DNA of 64,000 nt from Heliopora coerulea (Eukaryota > Cnidaria > Anthozoa > Scleralcyonacea > Helioporidae): contig JASJOG010000413.1 in NCBI GenBank assembly GCA_030142905.1, positions 62,001 to 126,000 of the forward strand. The letters are read 5' to 3'. The notes below the pieces were generated by a model that saw only the letters and a program-made list of their open reading frames with translations, was not told where the DNA came from and did not search any database. The translations under genes and the position numbers were made by a program. Positions 18,109 through 29,444 of the stretch are shown piece by piece (within the stretch, counting starts at the first letter, position 1; each line of letters begins with the position of its first letter).

Positions 18109-18640
18109 GTATGAAATTTACTTACATACAATATCACATTTACAGGTATGTTCAGCTTTCAAGTACGAAAGAGGCATATCAATACTTCGAACCAGGTCTC
18201 TAATTAACATCATGCTTGCCGTCTGAGACCCTATAGTGTAGTGGCAAAACAACCGTACCGGCAATCGGGAGACACGGGTTCGATTCCCGTTGGGGAACTC
18301 AGAAGTTTTCTGAGATAAAAGCTTGAGAACAAACTTTTCATCATACATATATCCAAGCTTACAAACATCTACGCTTAGTAAGATGAAATTTACTTACATA
18401 CAATATCACATTTACAGGTATGTTCAGCTTTCAAGTACGAAAGAGGCATATCAATACTTCGAACCAGGTCTCTAATTAACATCATGCTTGCCGTCTGAGA
18501 CCCTATAGTGTAGTGGCAAAACAACCGTACCGGCAATCGGGATACACGGGTTCGATTCCCGTTGGGGAACTCAGAAGTTTTCTGAGATAAAAGCTTGAGA
18601 ACAAACTTTTCATCATATATATATATATATATATATCCAT
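18109..18640 (+). repeat. Two 272-bp tRNA-like units, plus orientation
   Basis: The same unit, inverted, forming the right half of a divergent palindromic array; tRNA-like heads at 18225-18300 and 18497-18572. The second differs from the first by a G-to-T change before the T arm. The junction with the left half (18055-18108) is an A/T-rich jumble of ATGAAATTTACTTA motifs. The array ends in a (TA)n tract. Confidence 0.85.
18225..18300 (+). tRNA. tRNA-like gene or tRNA-derived repeat head
   Basis: 76 nt with box A (TAGTGTAGTGG), box B (GGTTCGATTCC) and a perfect T stem (ACGGG/CCCGT). The acceptor stem pairs at five of seven positions (GAGACCC with GGAACTC). The anticodon arm does not fold cleanly; if the loop is CCGGCAA the triplet would be GGC. 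Probably a SINE-like or pseudo-tRNA transcribed by RNA polymerase III rather than a functional tRNA. The copies at 18497-18572 (+) and at 17192-17267, 17464-17539 and 17736-17811 (-) are equivalent. Confidence 0.55.
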
Positions 18641-18769
18641 GGGTTCCGGTCACTCAAAAATGCCGTGTGCAAGCTCGGCGACTGGTATGTTGTTGAACAA
18701 ACCCGTACTTAGGTACTGTATTGAAGCAAATCGATTTGGTCTCATTCTTTTTTCCCTTGTTTGGATCTC

Positions 18770-19615
18770 TCGCAAGTTTGAACACTGAAGCCAGTAAATG
18801 ATTTTCGACTGGCAAAGGAAATGGCTTTCTTGGTGCCTGCGGCTGGTTTCGCCACCTCAATAACTGGACAATTTATGACTTGACAGAGCAGTTCTCAAAG
18901 TTAGCTCCTTGGAATATACATTTGCCAACTGTTCACTTTTTGCAGCAACACTTTGTCTAGGCTCTTTCTGATTTATATGAACAAGAGACGTAAGGGAATT
19001 CGCTTGCTGTCAGGACATTTGCTACGCGACTAACTGTATTAAGACGTTAAGATGTATTTCTGGCTCGGAACAAAAATGCAAGGTAAACAGCCACCAGGTA
19101 ACTCACTGCAAAACTACTTGTTTTTGGTCACCAAATTATCCTTCTGCAAAACAGTTGTCCGCTTCAGTCTTTCTCACTTCAAGAGTGATTTGTGCATGAT
19201 GACCTTTACCGTATCGATCGGTAATGCTTTCATCAGGAGTTTAAAACCTCTCAAGAAAGATTAAAGTCGTCTGTATGTAAATTTACCGTTAAACCCTTTG
19301 TGTTGAGGTGCCACTGAATGCTTAGTTGAAAATACGCAAGAGTTGCAGGTTTATACGCCATTTTTCTTTTTTATTGATGTTTTGCCTTGGAAAAAGTACG
19401 TCGTTTATTTTCCTCTTCTCGTTCTTCTTTCGACAAAACTTGCACAAGGTTTGCTTGTCGTATTTTGTTTTATGTTTTGTATTTTCTGATTTTTGGTCAG
19501 CAATAAAACTGCAGAATTCGTTCATGTTTTCTTTGTTTACTTCATCGATTTCGTAATTCGTTTCATCTTCGTCACCAAAGTCTTGTACTTCCGGATGAAT
19601 ACTTAGCATAAACCC
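18770..19615 (-). pseudogene. Crypton-type tyrosine recombinase fragment, copy 1
   Basis: Direct duplicate of 20241-21552, shortened inside. On the minus strand 19322-19609 encodes an N-terminal segment starting MLSIHPEVQDFGDEDETNYEID and containing FIADQKSENTKHKTKYDKQTLCKF, which resembles the SAM-like start of DUF3504/Crypton-derived tyrosine recombinases (FLEEQ-NTKKKT-YDL pattern). The rest is broken by stops. No catalytic Arg or Tyr is visible in this copy. Confidence 0.45.
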
Positions 19616-19619
19616 TTAT

Positions 19620-20040
19620 AGCAGATCTTAAAGACATTTGTAACCAACTTTGAGGTAACGTATAATTTATCAATTTTTAAAGTCAAAAAAAATGTCAGAA
19701 AAATATTAAATCATGAGCTGTCCGTAATGCCGGTATCCGTTTGATAACCTATGAGAATGCTCCACTTTTTAGACGGAAAGTATGGCCATCTAATAAAACA
19801 AGCTTTCTTTTAGGAAAAGTGAGTGAGAAGTCTAATTGGCAAATGACACGAATTACCATAAACCCTCAAGTAATTCAGGGTATTGATCCTATCATTCATT
19901 GTTTAATAATTTGATTGTAAGGATGGACATCTTACCATTTGTTAAACCGTTCAACGGTATTCTCACCGAACTTTTTGTTTTAATAAAGCAGAATTGAAAT
20001 TTTAGACGTAAATATGACTATAAGCAGTCTAAATATAAAA
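19620..20040. other. No recognisable feature
   Basis: AT-rich spacer between the two recombinase fragments; no coding or structural signal found. Confidence 0.5.
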
Positions 20041-20094
20041 TAATTTCCAGTTTGGATTGTTGTTTATATGCGGTCAAATTCTGTGTGGATTTTT

Positions 20095-20240
20095 TTTTAT
20101 TGCATGTCCAATACCAGTTATAGTCATAGTCAGGAGGATTTGTCTTTTTGAGAATTTTGAAAAATTATCAATGTTACTTGGATTCTCGGGAGATATATTG
20201 GAAGGGTGGGCGAGGGGTTGTTGTGTGCACGTATTTCTAG
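20095..20240 (+). repeat. Dispersed repeat X
   Basis: About 140 bp (GTCAGGAGGATTTGTCTTTTTG... to ...GCACGTATTTCTAG) that recurs in both palindrome arms at about 27285-27405 (+) and about 25111-25231 (-). In all three it lies beside another repeat boundary. Confidence 0.7.
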
Positions 20241-21552
20241 TTTGAACACTGAAGCCAGTAAATGATTTAAGACTGGCAAAGGAAATGGCTTTCTTGGTGC
20301 CTGCGGCTGGTTTCGCCACCTCAGTAACTGGACAATTTATGACTTGACAGAGCAGTTCTCAAAGTTAGCTCCTTGGAATATGCATTTGCCAAGTGTTCAC
20401 TTTTTCCAGCAACGCTTTGTCTTGGTTCTTTCTGATTTATATGAACAAAAGACGAAAGGGAACTCGCTTGCTGTCAGGATATTTTTTAAGCGACTAACTG
20501 TATTAAAACGACATTCTTTGCTGAAGTTGAATAGATGTCGATTAGTATAAATCTTGGGACTTTTCACGTTCTGGTGACCACTTACCTGAGCTGCACAATC
20601 ACAGGTACATCTGAATCGAATAGCTTTGAAGTACAGTTCTGCGAACGGAATTGTTTTGAGCAGCTTTCAAAAGTAGCTTCCCGACTTCATTCTTCCCTAA
20701 GGGAGACTTCTTGTACGAAATATTACCGCCTGGATTTCGCTGGTGTTTATTGGTAAAGTAGAATGAAGATTCTGGTTCATTCATCTCTGTAGGACGATTA
20801 TTTTTGAACATTTTGCAGTATTTAACTGGACAGCGTTCATGGTCAATTGTTTGAGAAGTGGGATAGAACACTCGTCATCCAGAAGAGTTGTCGAGGCCAT
20901 GACAGTCTTTGGATGCTTTCTCCGCTTTCCACACAAAGATTTCATTGCCTCAATCAGGTTTTTTTCGCTACGAAATGTCACCCCATTGAAGATGTTAGGG
21001 TGTATTTTTTGGCTCGAAACAAAAATACAAGGTAAACAGCCACCAGGTAACTCGCTGCAAAGCTACTTGTTTTTGGTCACCAAATTATCCTTCTGCAAAA
21101 CAGTTGTCCGCTTCAGTCTTTCTCACTTGTGCATGATGACCTTTACCGTATTCGACCGGTAATGCATTCATCAGGATTTTAAAACCTCTCAGGAAAGTTT
21201 AAAGTCATCTGCGAGTAAATTTCCCGTTGAATCCTTTGTGTTGAGGTGCCACTGAATGCTTAGTTGAAAATACGCAAGAGTTGCAAGTTTATACGCCATT
21301 TTTCTTTTTTATTGATGTTTTGCCTTGGAAAACAGTAGGTCTTTTACTTTCCTCTTCTCGTTCTTCTTTCGACAAAACTTGCACAAGGTTTGCTTGTCGT
21401 ATTTTGTTTTATGTTTTGTATTTTCCGATTTTTGGTCAGCGATAAAACTGCAGAACTAGTTCATGTTTTCTTTGTTTACTTCGTCGATTTCGTAATTCGT
21501 TTCATCTTCGTCACCAAAGTCTTGTACTTCCGGATAAATACTTAGCATAAAA
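20241..21552 (-). pseudogene. Crypton-type tyrosine recombinase fragment, copy 2
   Basis: The longer copy. Minus-strand segments read, from the N-terminus (near 21540): an HPEVQDFGDEDETNYEID-like start (now with stops), then within 20599-20871 a stretch with RPTEMNEPESSFYFTNKHQRN and SPLGKNEVGKLLLKAAQNN, the pattern that precedes the catalytic HSxRK box in DUF3504/Crypton recombinases. The frame then breaks. These enzymes move circular DNA by tyrosine-recombinase chemistry and have been domesticated in animals (KCTD1, ZMYM families). This copy is non-functional. The direct duplication with copy 1 covers most of its length. Confidence 0.5.
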
Positions 21553-21804
21553 CCCTTATCATAGCATTTTTTCTTACTTTAGTCACATTTCTTCAAAGAG
21601 GTGGCTGGCATTGGTCTTCGCACGGATAAAAATTATCGAATTTCTGCTGATTTTCAGTCACTCCGGCCACTTTTAAAGTTCTCCACTATCGAAAGATACA
21701 TTTTATTGCTGAAAATGTAAAGGTTAGCTGGTTTTCGTTGATATCATGGCCACTCAGAGCGAAAATCATAATTCAGTAATAGCCGTATAACTACAAGTGG
21801 GCAC

Positions 21805-23067
21805 AGAATAATACCAGAAGTCTCACTCAGTGTCGATACCTCTGATGTACATGTCTTCGCGCATGTTGCCCCGCGCACACAGGAAGTTGAACGGCCGCCA
21901 TGTTCTTGGAGAGTATAACGGAGTCATTTTCAGAGGGAAACAATATGGAGTAGCTCAGTTTGAAGGGGCCTGGCTAAATTTTGGACGTCGGATGGCGATT
22001 CTACGACCGAGGCTTGTTAAAGCAAAGGTAAACTGACTGTTTTTGTTAAAAAATTCCGAATACTACGCTAAAACTGATCACAATTAGGCAGTTTAACAAT
22101 CCTTGTCTCTCGGTGATTCACCACATTAATAGTCCGTCCAGTAATCTGACATTTATTCAAATAATTTGAACTACATTTACACTACATTTTTACAGTCACA
22201 CTAAAATTTCTATTGACCAGTACAGTTTTTAAAAGTTACCTAACAGCCGTTGTTATATGTGTTAAACGTTTGACTTGAAACGATTAAAACTTGCTGAATA
22301 TGTGCATACAGTGCATTATGTTATTAGGAACTAGGAAATATTTGAAGCTACAGTAAATCAATTAAACAACGTCCATCTATAAAACTATGTATTCCTTTCA
22401 GTAAAGATTTAATCATCTTTTAATATGTTAAAAGAGTTTCGGGAGAAGTAGCCAACCTCACAATTAATAGTTACAGTGTATTTATGCCAGTGAAGTTTGG
22501 TAATGTGCATACGGTACGTAGACTTTGGCTTACATAGTTTCAACTCAGAATTTATGCATATGTATTTGTTTATAATGCTTGGAAAGGCCTAAACTTTAAT
22601 CGTCAACAGCATACAGTGCATAATTTAAGTCAAATAATTTGGTCAAATGAGGTGAAAGTCCACATGTATAGTATGTAAATAACAAACTATAATGGCAGTT
22701 GCAATTTATGTATGGATAATTCCATGTAACTTACATTTAAATGGCAATGGAGATCTTACAATCCTTTGCTATTTTTAAGAAAATGTGAGTAAACGTTTAG
22801 CAATTGAAAAGTAACAATGTCACCGGATTTGTTTCTGTCCCCTCTAATGTAACATCAGCCATAAAATTACCCATATGTGACATGTTTTACATGTTATTAT
22901 GTACAATACTATAAATCATAGTTATAAATCTTTAGCTTACCTCAGGCTTCTTGGTCTAGTTTTGTATCTTATGCAGCCTTCTGTACTGTAGCTTATGCAA
23001 GCCACATGTGTTTTTACTTCAACCTATGCAAGCCGTGTGCCACCTGCCACTATACTAGGCTACTGCT

Positions 23068-23119
<52 letters not shown>

Positions 23120-24926
23120 TATATCGCTTACCTCAAAAAGTCACTACAGCCTGTTTCATCTTGGTGAAAGAATCTTCAGGTGACAGGAGTCACCTGAAGA
23201 TTCTTTCCCAAGATGAAACAGGCTGTAGTGACTTTTTGAGGTAAGCGATATAATCCCATTTGCTCTTTCTTTGCGTTATTGAGCCCTCTTTGCATTTCGT
23301 AAACCTAAACGTTCACGTACATATACATATACATATACATACATTTCCCAAGTATCAAATTATGTACAGCATTACTTTTTAATTATCAAATTATATGTTT
23401 CTTTTTATAGTTATAGAATTACAAGTGTTTAACTTTAAAGTATTTCTTACTTTTTTTATTTGCAGATACTAGCTCTCGATTTCCAAACTTTAAGGCATAG
23501 TATAACCTCATTCTAATGAAAAGCTTCAAGAGAAATTCATCAGGAAATGCAGAGCATTCTGGAAGAGTGAACCTCGGGAGCTTTCTGTCTTACAATAACT
23601 TACAGTAAAAAAATAAATTAAAAAGAAAAAAATAATAACAGGATTTGGTTTTTGAGAAGTCTACAATGCTTTATTAAAACTTACAATCCCTACCAGTAAT
23701 TTCAATGTATGTTTAACAGTGGGTGGCAATGATCCTTAACAATGCTGGCCATTATTGAAATTCAGCAAAACTACTTATTCAGGTTTTCTAGTCTTTGCCG
23801 TTGTATTATAATACAATTTAAATTTTAGAAATAATTTATATTATAAATATAACAACCATATTGCTCATATGAATCATTTTTGCCTGTTCTAAATGTTTCC
23901 TACAGTTTGAATTCTCATCAGAAAGTACTCCTCTGTGTGCTTGTATCAGACTGGGTTGATCTGAATGAACTTGAAGTCGAAATAGGAATGTAAATAAACT
24001 ATAATCCATCAAAGAATATTCTGGCCAACACTACAATTCTCCAAATGAAATCCAGCCTCGGCCTCCATATTGACTGGTACATTGTAAGTTTGAAACAGAC
24101 ACACTGAAACAGGACCTTCACCATCTGAGACCGTGTCACTATATAAAGGAATAGTTTCAAAAAAACAGCCCATAAAAAACTTCATATTCTGAATTTTCCT
24201 AGTATCAATATTAAACAGGGTTTGAACGGATGAAAGATCACAAAATTCCAGGAGTTTTCCAGGGTAGCAACGGTACTTTTCCAGGATCCAACCCCTAGTT
24301 TTCTTCTTTGGCAAAAAGAGCAAGAATGTAATCTTCCTTATGACAACAGTACGACATTATTTTGTTGGTTTCAATATAAAAATTAAGCAATAATGAACTC
24401 ACGACTCGATTCAATTTGGATTTGACAGAAAAGCAAGGACAAAAGCAAACTAATCTATTTTGTGTATGAAAAAAGGAACTTTGGTGAATGTACGAATTGG
24501 CAGGTCTGGATTATCCAGGTTCAAATTCTTTACAAAATTCCAGGAGAATTACAGGAGTACCCAGAAAACAGCTGTTTTTCCAGGAGTTTTCCAGGGCCCT
24601 GGAAAGAACCGTATTAAGGGCTGAGAGCGACTGAGGTGCCGGTGAACACAAGCTAAATTCTACTCGAAAAAATTGTTTATATATTACCAAACTAATAAAA
24701 AAGTAATCACTTACCTCCTCTTCAATAGATTCAGAAATGTAATGAAAATCGTCCTCCTACTTTTCCAAATACAGCAGTTTTAGTGAGCCAACTTTGGTTT
24801 TCGCCATATTGTTAGTAGTTGAAATGCGCTGAGTATACCCTCCAAGAACATGTCGGATGCGGACATGCGCAGTTAAAAAAGTGTGACAAGTTTCCTCACG
24901 AGTGAAACTTCTGGTATTATTCTCTG
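21805..24926. mobile_element. Candidate element with inverted AATAATACCAGAAGT ends inside the arm
   Basis: The outer end reads CAGAATAATACCAGAAGTCTCACTC and the inner end, inverted, CAGAGAATAATACCAGAAGTTTCACTC. Both then carry a CATGTTCTTGGAG(A/G)GTATA block about 90 bp further in. This suggests a roughly 3.1-kb TIR element (mirror copy at about 27590-30711). Interior frames (24009-24323 minus and its mirror) have no recognised domain. Confidence 0.4.
23118..23254. ncRNA. Foldback pair of hammerhead-like ribozymes (left arm)
   Basis: Near-perfect inverted repeat of about 65 bp per side. The plus strand 23189-23232 has stem I GTCAC/GTGAC, core CTGAAGA, stem II TCTT/AAGA, GAAA, stem III ACA/TGT with loop GGC, and cleavage context GUA before GTGAC, so all type I hammerhead elements are present. 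The minus strand 23140-23184 carries a second copy with one extra loop base. Mirror images lie at about 29263-29400. Confidence 0.6.
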
Positions 24927-25020
24927 AAGTGGGTCCTTCCAATATGGCCGCCGCGAGATTTTCAGCTTCACTTCCGGCTTCAATTTTCGCTGAGCGAGAG
25001 ACTGGAGTTGCTCCATCCAC
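24000..25020 (-). other. Unrecognised exon-like segments in left arm
   Basis: A minus-strand ATG near 24808 (ATGGCGAAAACCAAAGTTGG) follows a GC-rich leader with ACTTCCGG and CCATATTGG motifs. After a stop, the sequence reaches GAAGAGGAGGTAAGT, a good splice donor. Further left, 24009-24323 encodes 104 residues with CYPGKLLEFCDLSSVQTLFNID and no known domain; the leader near 24240-24600 repeats CCAGGAGTTTTCCAGGG several times. Possibly a remnant of a captured or element gene. The mirror lies at 27496-28507 (+). Confidence 0.3.
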
Positions 25021-25299
25021 TCTTATTTAGAGATCAGTGCTTCAACCGGGATCCCGGTACACCGAGATGCCCCGGTCTCCATATAAATGCAACAGCGAAA
25101 GTAACAGTAATTTACTAGAAATACGTGCACGCAACAACTCCTCGCCCAACCTTCCAATATATCTCTCGAAAACCCAATTAACAATGATAATTTTTCAAAA
25201 TTCTCAAAAAGATAAATCCTCCTGACTATAACTGGAAGATAAAGTAGAAAACATACTCCGAAAAATAGTTCCATCTTGAACTCAAAATTTGAGAAAAAC

Positions 25300-26335
25300 A
25301 AGCGGACACAGTGTTCAATAGTAATATTTCGAATTTATTACAAATTCATCATCAGACTAATTTACAAAAGCTGAACCTAGGTCAATATATAGGCACAAGC
25401 GTGGTGACATCATACAGGAAGAATGTGTAGGCGGAAGAAATTAGAGTGTGAATGAGTGATGTGTTAGGTCTGGTCAAATAATGAGAGTTCTTTGCTGGCT
25501 TTGAGTCCTACGTTTAGTTCTGGTTTTAGAGATTTGATGGAAAGTGCTTCCATTAGTAAAAGTCGGTTTTTGTTAAGTGAATTATTTGCATGTAGTATTT
25601 TGTAGTTGTTAACGATGAGATTTGTTAGCTTGGAAACGTGTATCTGAGGAAGTGTTTTGTCCGTCGAGTCGGTTATGTTTTGTGTGACAGTGTCTTGTGC
25701 GTTCTTGCATTCTAAAAAGTGTTGTCCTACTGCACTGGTGTCATGTTTAGTGGCATGTTCATGAAGTCTTGTTTTGAGACACCTTTCGGTTTTTCCAATG
25801 TAAGAATAGCCGCATCCAGGACAGGTTATTTGGTAAATGGCATTAGAACGGACTGAAGGAGGAATTTTGTCTTTGTTGGATGTGAAAAATGCGACCTTTT
25901 TAGTGTCATAAATTACTACAAATTTAACCGGTCTTATAAAACATCGGCGTAATTTCTTTAAACATGACTTAACAATATTTTCTCCTTGGGTTCCAAGGTA
26001 AGGCAGGCGAATCCAAATTTTAGGCAAATTGTCATCATTGGTTTGCGATTGAGATGAAGAACAGGCTTTAGCAGAAGTACTAACTTTACGTTTAAACTTG
26101 TTAATCAGGAAATGTTTCAAAGAATTACGATATCCATTCCACGACATAAAAGACTTAATGTTTTTAACTTGGCTGTCAAAGAAGTTTTTAGTGCTGCAAA
26201 CTTTATGAGCGCGATCATGGAGTGATCTTATCCATGCAATTTTTCTTTGAAATGGTTCGAAACTTGTAAAATGGGTGTATTGTCCAGCGTGTGTAGCTTA
26301 TTAGCGAGTACAGGCGCGAGAGAGGATCCCATTGA
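25300..26335 (-). pseudogene. Penelope-like element 3' part: RT remnant plus GIY-YIG endonuclease (left copy)
   Basis: From 26335 leftward: an RT-motif remnant (MGSSLAPVLANK, as in PLE reverse transcriptases), a deletion removing the YxDD region, then QRKIAWIRSLHDRAHKVC and the open frame 25464-26147 (227 codons). The latter contains RTP-like IRLPYLG..., FFTSNKDKIPPSVRSNAIYQITCPGCGYSYIGKTERCLKTRLHEH in parts: the GIY-YIG nuclease with Tyr...YIG, Arg and a downstream Glu. PLEs use RT plus GIY-YIG for target-primed insertion. It is 5' truncated at the palindrome centre. A hammerhead motif follows at 25319-25359. Confidence 0.75.
26181..26335. other. Palindrome spacer (155 bp)
   Basis: Unique sequence between the arms. 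On the minus strand it continues the left Penelope-like coding sequence (RT motif MGSSLAPVLANK and linker), so the right copy is truncated exactly where the arm begins. Confidence 0.85.
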
Positions 26336-27210
26336 TTTGACAGCCAAGTTAAAAACATTAAGTCTTTTATGTCGTGGAATGGATATCGTAATTCTTTGAA
26401 ACATTTCCTGATTAACAAGTTTAAACGTAAAGTTAGTACTTCTGCTAAAGCCTGTTCTTCATCTCAATCGCAAACCAATGATGACAATTTGCCTAAAATT
26501 TGGATTCGCCTGCCTTACCTTGGAACCCAAGGAGAAAATATTGTTAAGTCATGTTTAAAGAAATTACGCCGATGTTTTATAAGACCGGTTAAATTTGTAG
26601 TAATTTATGACACTAAAAAGATCGCATTTTTCACATCCAACAAAGACAAAATTCCTCTTTCAGTCCGTTCTAATGCCATTTACCAAATAACCTGTCCTGG
26701 ATGCGGCTATTCTTACATTGGAAAAACCGAAAGGTGTCTCAAAACAAGACTTCATGAACATGCCACTAAACATGACACCAGTGCAGTAGGACAACACTTT
26801 TTAGAATGCAAGAACGCACAAGACACTGTCACACAAAACATAACCGACTCGACGGACAAAACACTTCCTCAGATACACGTTTCCAAGCTAACAAATCTCA
26901 TCGTTAACAACTACAAAATACTACATGCAAATAATTCACTTAACAAAAACCGACTTTTACTAATGGAAGCACTTTCCATCAAATCTCTAAAACCAGAACT
27001 AAACGTAGGACTCAAAGCCAGCAAAGAACTCTCATTATTTGACCAGACCTAACACATCACTCATTCACACTCTAATTTCTTCCGCCTACACATTCTTCCT
27101 GTATGATGTCACCACGCTTGTGCCTATATATTGACCTAGGTTCAGCTTTTGTAAATTAGTCTGATGATGAATTTGTAATAAATTCGAAATATTACTATTG
27201 AACACTGTGT
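26336..27210 (+). pseudogene. Penelope-like GIY-YIG fragment (right copy)
   Basis: The open frame begins upstream of the ATG at 26369 (FDSQVKNIKSFMSWNGYRN continues the RT thumb) and ends at 27052. It is the same 227-codon GIY-YIG region as the left copy, with two residue changes visible (KKIAFF, KIPLSV). Key features: a CPGC pair before YSYIGKTERCLKTRLHEH and the Cys/His cluster typical of PLE endonucleases. It lacks the reverse transcriptase, so it is a truncated copy. A hammerhead-like motif lies about 105 bp after the stop, as expected for PLE terminal regions. Confidence 0.75.
27157..27197 (+). ncRNA. Hammerhead ribozyme-like motif of Penelope-like element
   Basis: Stem I TAGT (27157-27160) with ACTA (27194-27197); core CTGATGA 27161-27167; stem II GAATTT/AAATTC; GAAA 27186-27189; then TATT, giving a two-pair palindromic stem III (AU/AU) and UU before the cut. 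Very short stem III is typical of PLE hammerheads, which may need dimers. Mirror copy at 25319-25359 on the minus strand. Confidence 0.7.
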
Positions 27211-29396
27211 CCGCTTGTTTTTCTCAAATTTTGAGTTCAAGATGGAACTATTTTTCGGAGTATGTTTTCTACTTTATCTTCCAGTTATAGTCAGGAGGAT
27301 TTATCTTTTTGAGAATTTTGAAAAATTATCATTGTTAATTGGGTTTTCGAGAGATATATTGGAAGGTTGAGCGAGGAGTTGTTGCGTGCACGTATTTCTA
27401 GAAAATTACTGTTACTTTCGCTGTTGCATTTATATGGAGACCGGGGCATCTCGGTGTACCGGGATCCCGGTTGAAGCACTGATCTCTAAATAAGAGTGGA
27501 TGGAGCAACTCCAGTCTCTCGCTCAGCGAAAATTGAAGCCGGAAGTGAAGCTGAAAATCTCGCGGCGGCCATATTGGAAGGACCCACTTCAGAGAATAAT
27601 ACCAGAAGTTTCACTCGTGAGGAAACTTGTCACACTTTTTTAACTGCGCATGTCCGCATCCGACATGTTCTTGGAGGGTATACTCAGCGCATTTCAACTA
27701 CTAACAATATGGCGAAAACCAAAGTTGGCTCACTAAAACTGCTGTATTTGGAAAAGTAGGAGGACGATTTTCATTACATTTCTGAATCTATTGAAGAGGA
27801 GGTAAGTGATTACTTTTTTATTAGTTTGGTAATATATAAACAATTTTTTCGAGTAGAATTTAGCTTGTGTTCACCGGCACCTCAGTCGCTCTCAGCCCTT
27901 AATACGGTTCTTTCCAGGGCCCTGGAAAACTCCTGGAAAAACAGCTGTTTTCTGGGTACTCCTGTAATTCTCCTGGAATTTTGTAAAGAATTTGAACCTG
28001 GATAATCCAGACCTGCCAATTCGTACATTCACCAAAGTTCCTTTTTTCATACACAAAATAGATTAGTTTGCTTTTGTCCTTGCTTTTCTGTCAAATCCAA
28101 ATTGAATCGAGTCGTGAGTTCATTATTGCTTAATTTTTATATTGAAACCAACAAAATAATGTCGTACTGTTGTCATAAGGAAGATTACATTCTTGCTCTT
28201 TTTGCCAAAGAAGAAAACTAGGGGTTGGATCCTGGAAAAGTACCGTTGCTACCCTGGAAAACTCCTGGAATTTTGTGATCTTTCATCCGTTCAAACCCTG
28301 TTTAATATTGATACTAGGAAAATTCAGAATATGAAGTTTTTTATGGGCTGTTTTTTTGAAACTATTCCTTTATATAGTGACACGGTCTCAGATGGTGAAG
28401 GTCCTGTTTCAGTGTGTCTGTTTCAAACTTACAATGTACCAGTCAATATGGAGGCCGAGGCTGGATTTCATTTGGAGAATTGTAGTGTTGGCCAGAATAT
28501 TCTTTGATGGATTATAGTTTATTTACATTCCTATTTCGACTTCAAGTTCATTCAGATCAACCCAGTCTGATACAAGCACACAGAGGAGTACTTTCTGATG
28601 AGAATTCAAACTGTAGGAAACATTTAGAACAGGCAAAAATGATTCATATGAGCAATATGGTTGTTATATTTATAATATAAATTATTTCTAAAATTTAAAT
28701 TGTATTATAATACAACGGCAAAGACTAGAAAACCTGAATAAGTAGTTTTGCTGAATTTCAATAATGGCCAGCATTGTTAAGGATCATTGCCACCCACTGT
28801 TAAACATACATTGAAATTACTGGTAGGGATTGTAAGTTTTAATAAAGCATTGTAGACTTCTCAAAAACCAAATCCTGTTATTATTTTTTTCTTTTTAATT
28901 TATTTTTTTACTGTAAGTTATTGTAAGACAGAAAGCTCCCGAGGTTCACTCTTCCAGAATGCTCTGCATTTCCTGATGAATTTCTCTTGAAGCTTTTCAT
29001 TAGAATGAGGTTATACTATGCCTTAAAGTTTGGAAATCGAGAGCTAGTATCTGCAAATAAAAAAAGTAAGAAATACTTTAAAGTTAAACACTTGTAATTC
29101 TATAACTATAAAAAGAAACATATAATTTGATAATTAAAAAGTAATGCTGTACATAATTTGATACTTGGGAAATGTATGTATATGTATATGTATATGTACG
29201 TGAACGTTTAGGTTTACGAAATGCAAAGAGGGCTCAATAACGCAAAGAAAGAGCAAATGGGATTATATCGCTTACCTCAAAAAGTCACTACAGCCTGTTT
29301 CATCTTGGGAAAGAATCTTCAGGTGACTCCTGTCACCTGAAGATTCTTTCACCAAGATGAAACAGGCTGTAGTGACTTTTTGAGGTAAGCGATATA

Positions 29397-29444
<48 letters not shown>

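Larger units (their letters stand above)
21566..26180. repeat. Giant palindrome, left arm (about 4.6 kb)
   Basis: Reverse complement of 26336-30944. Over most of the arm coordinates sum to 52516 (for example 26180+26336 and 23189+29327); beyond about 22.5 kb the sum becomes 52512, indicating a 4-nt indel. A few substitutions are visible, for example Val versus Ile and Pro versus Leu in the GIY-YIG frames. The outer edge is adjacent to the recombinase fragment. Confidence 0.9.

Noticed and set aside
18225..18300. Calling a functional tRNA-Ala(GGC)
   Set aside because: The acceptor has two mismatches, the anticodon stem does not close and position 33 is not T; pseudo-tRNA or SINE head is safer.
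17144..18653. Repeated 76- to 87-codon frames reading SEFPNGNRTRVSRLPV
   Set aside because: They run antisense through tRNA-like units and repeat with the 272-bp array; artefacts, not genes.
21830..22036. 68-codon frame MSIPLMYMSSRMLPRAHRK conserved in both palindrome arms
   Set aside because: Identity follows from the palindrome and is not evidence of selection; no motif and it overlaps the candidate TIR.
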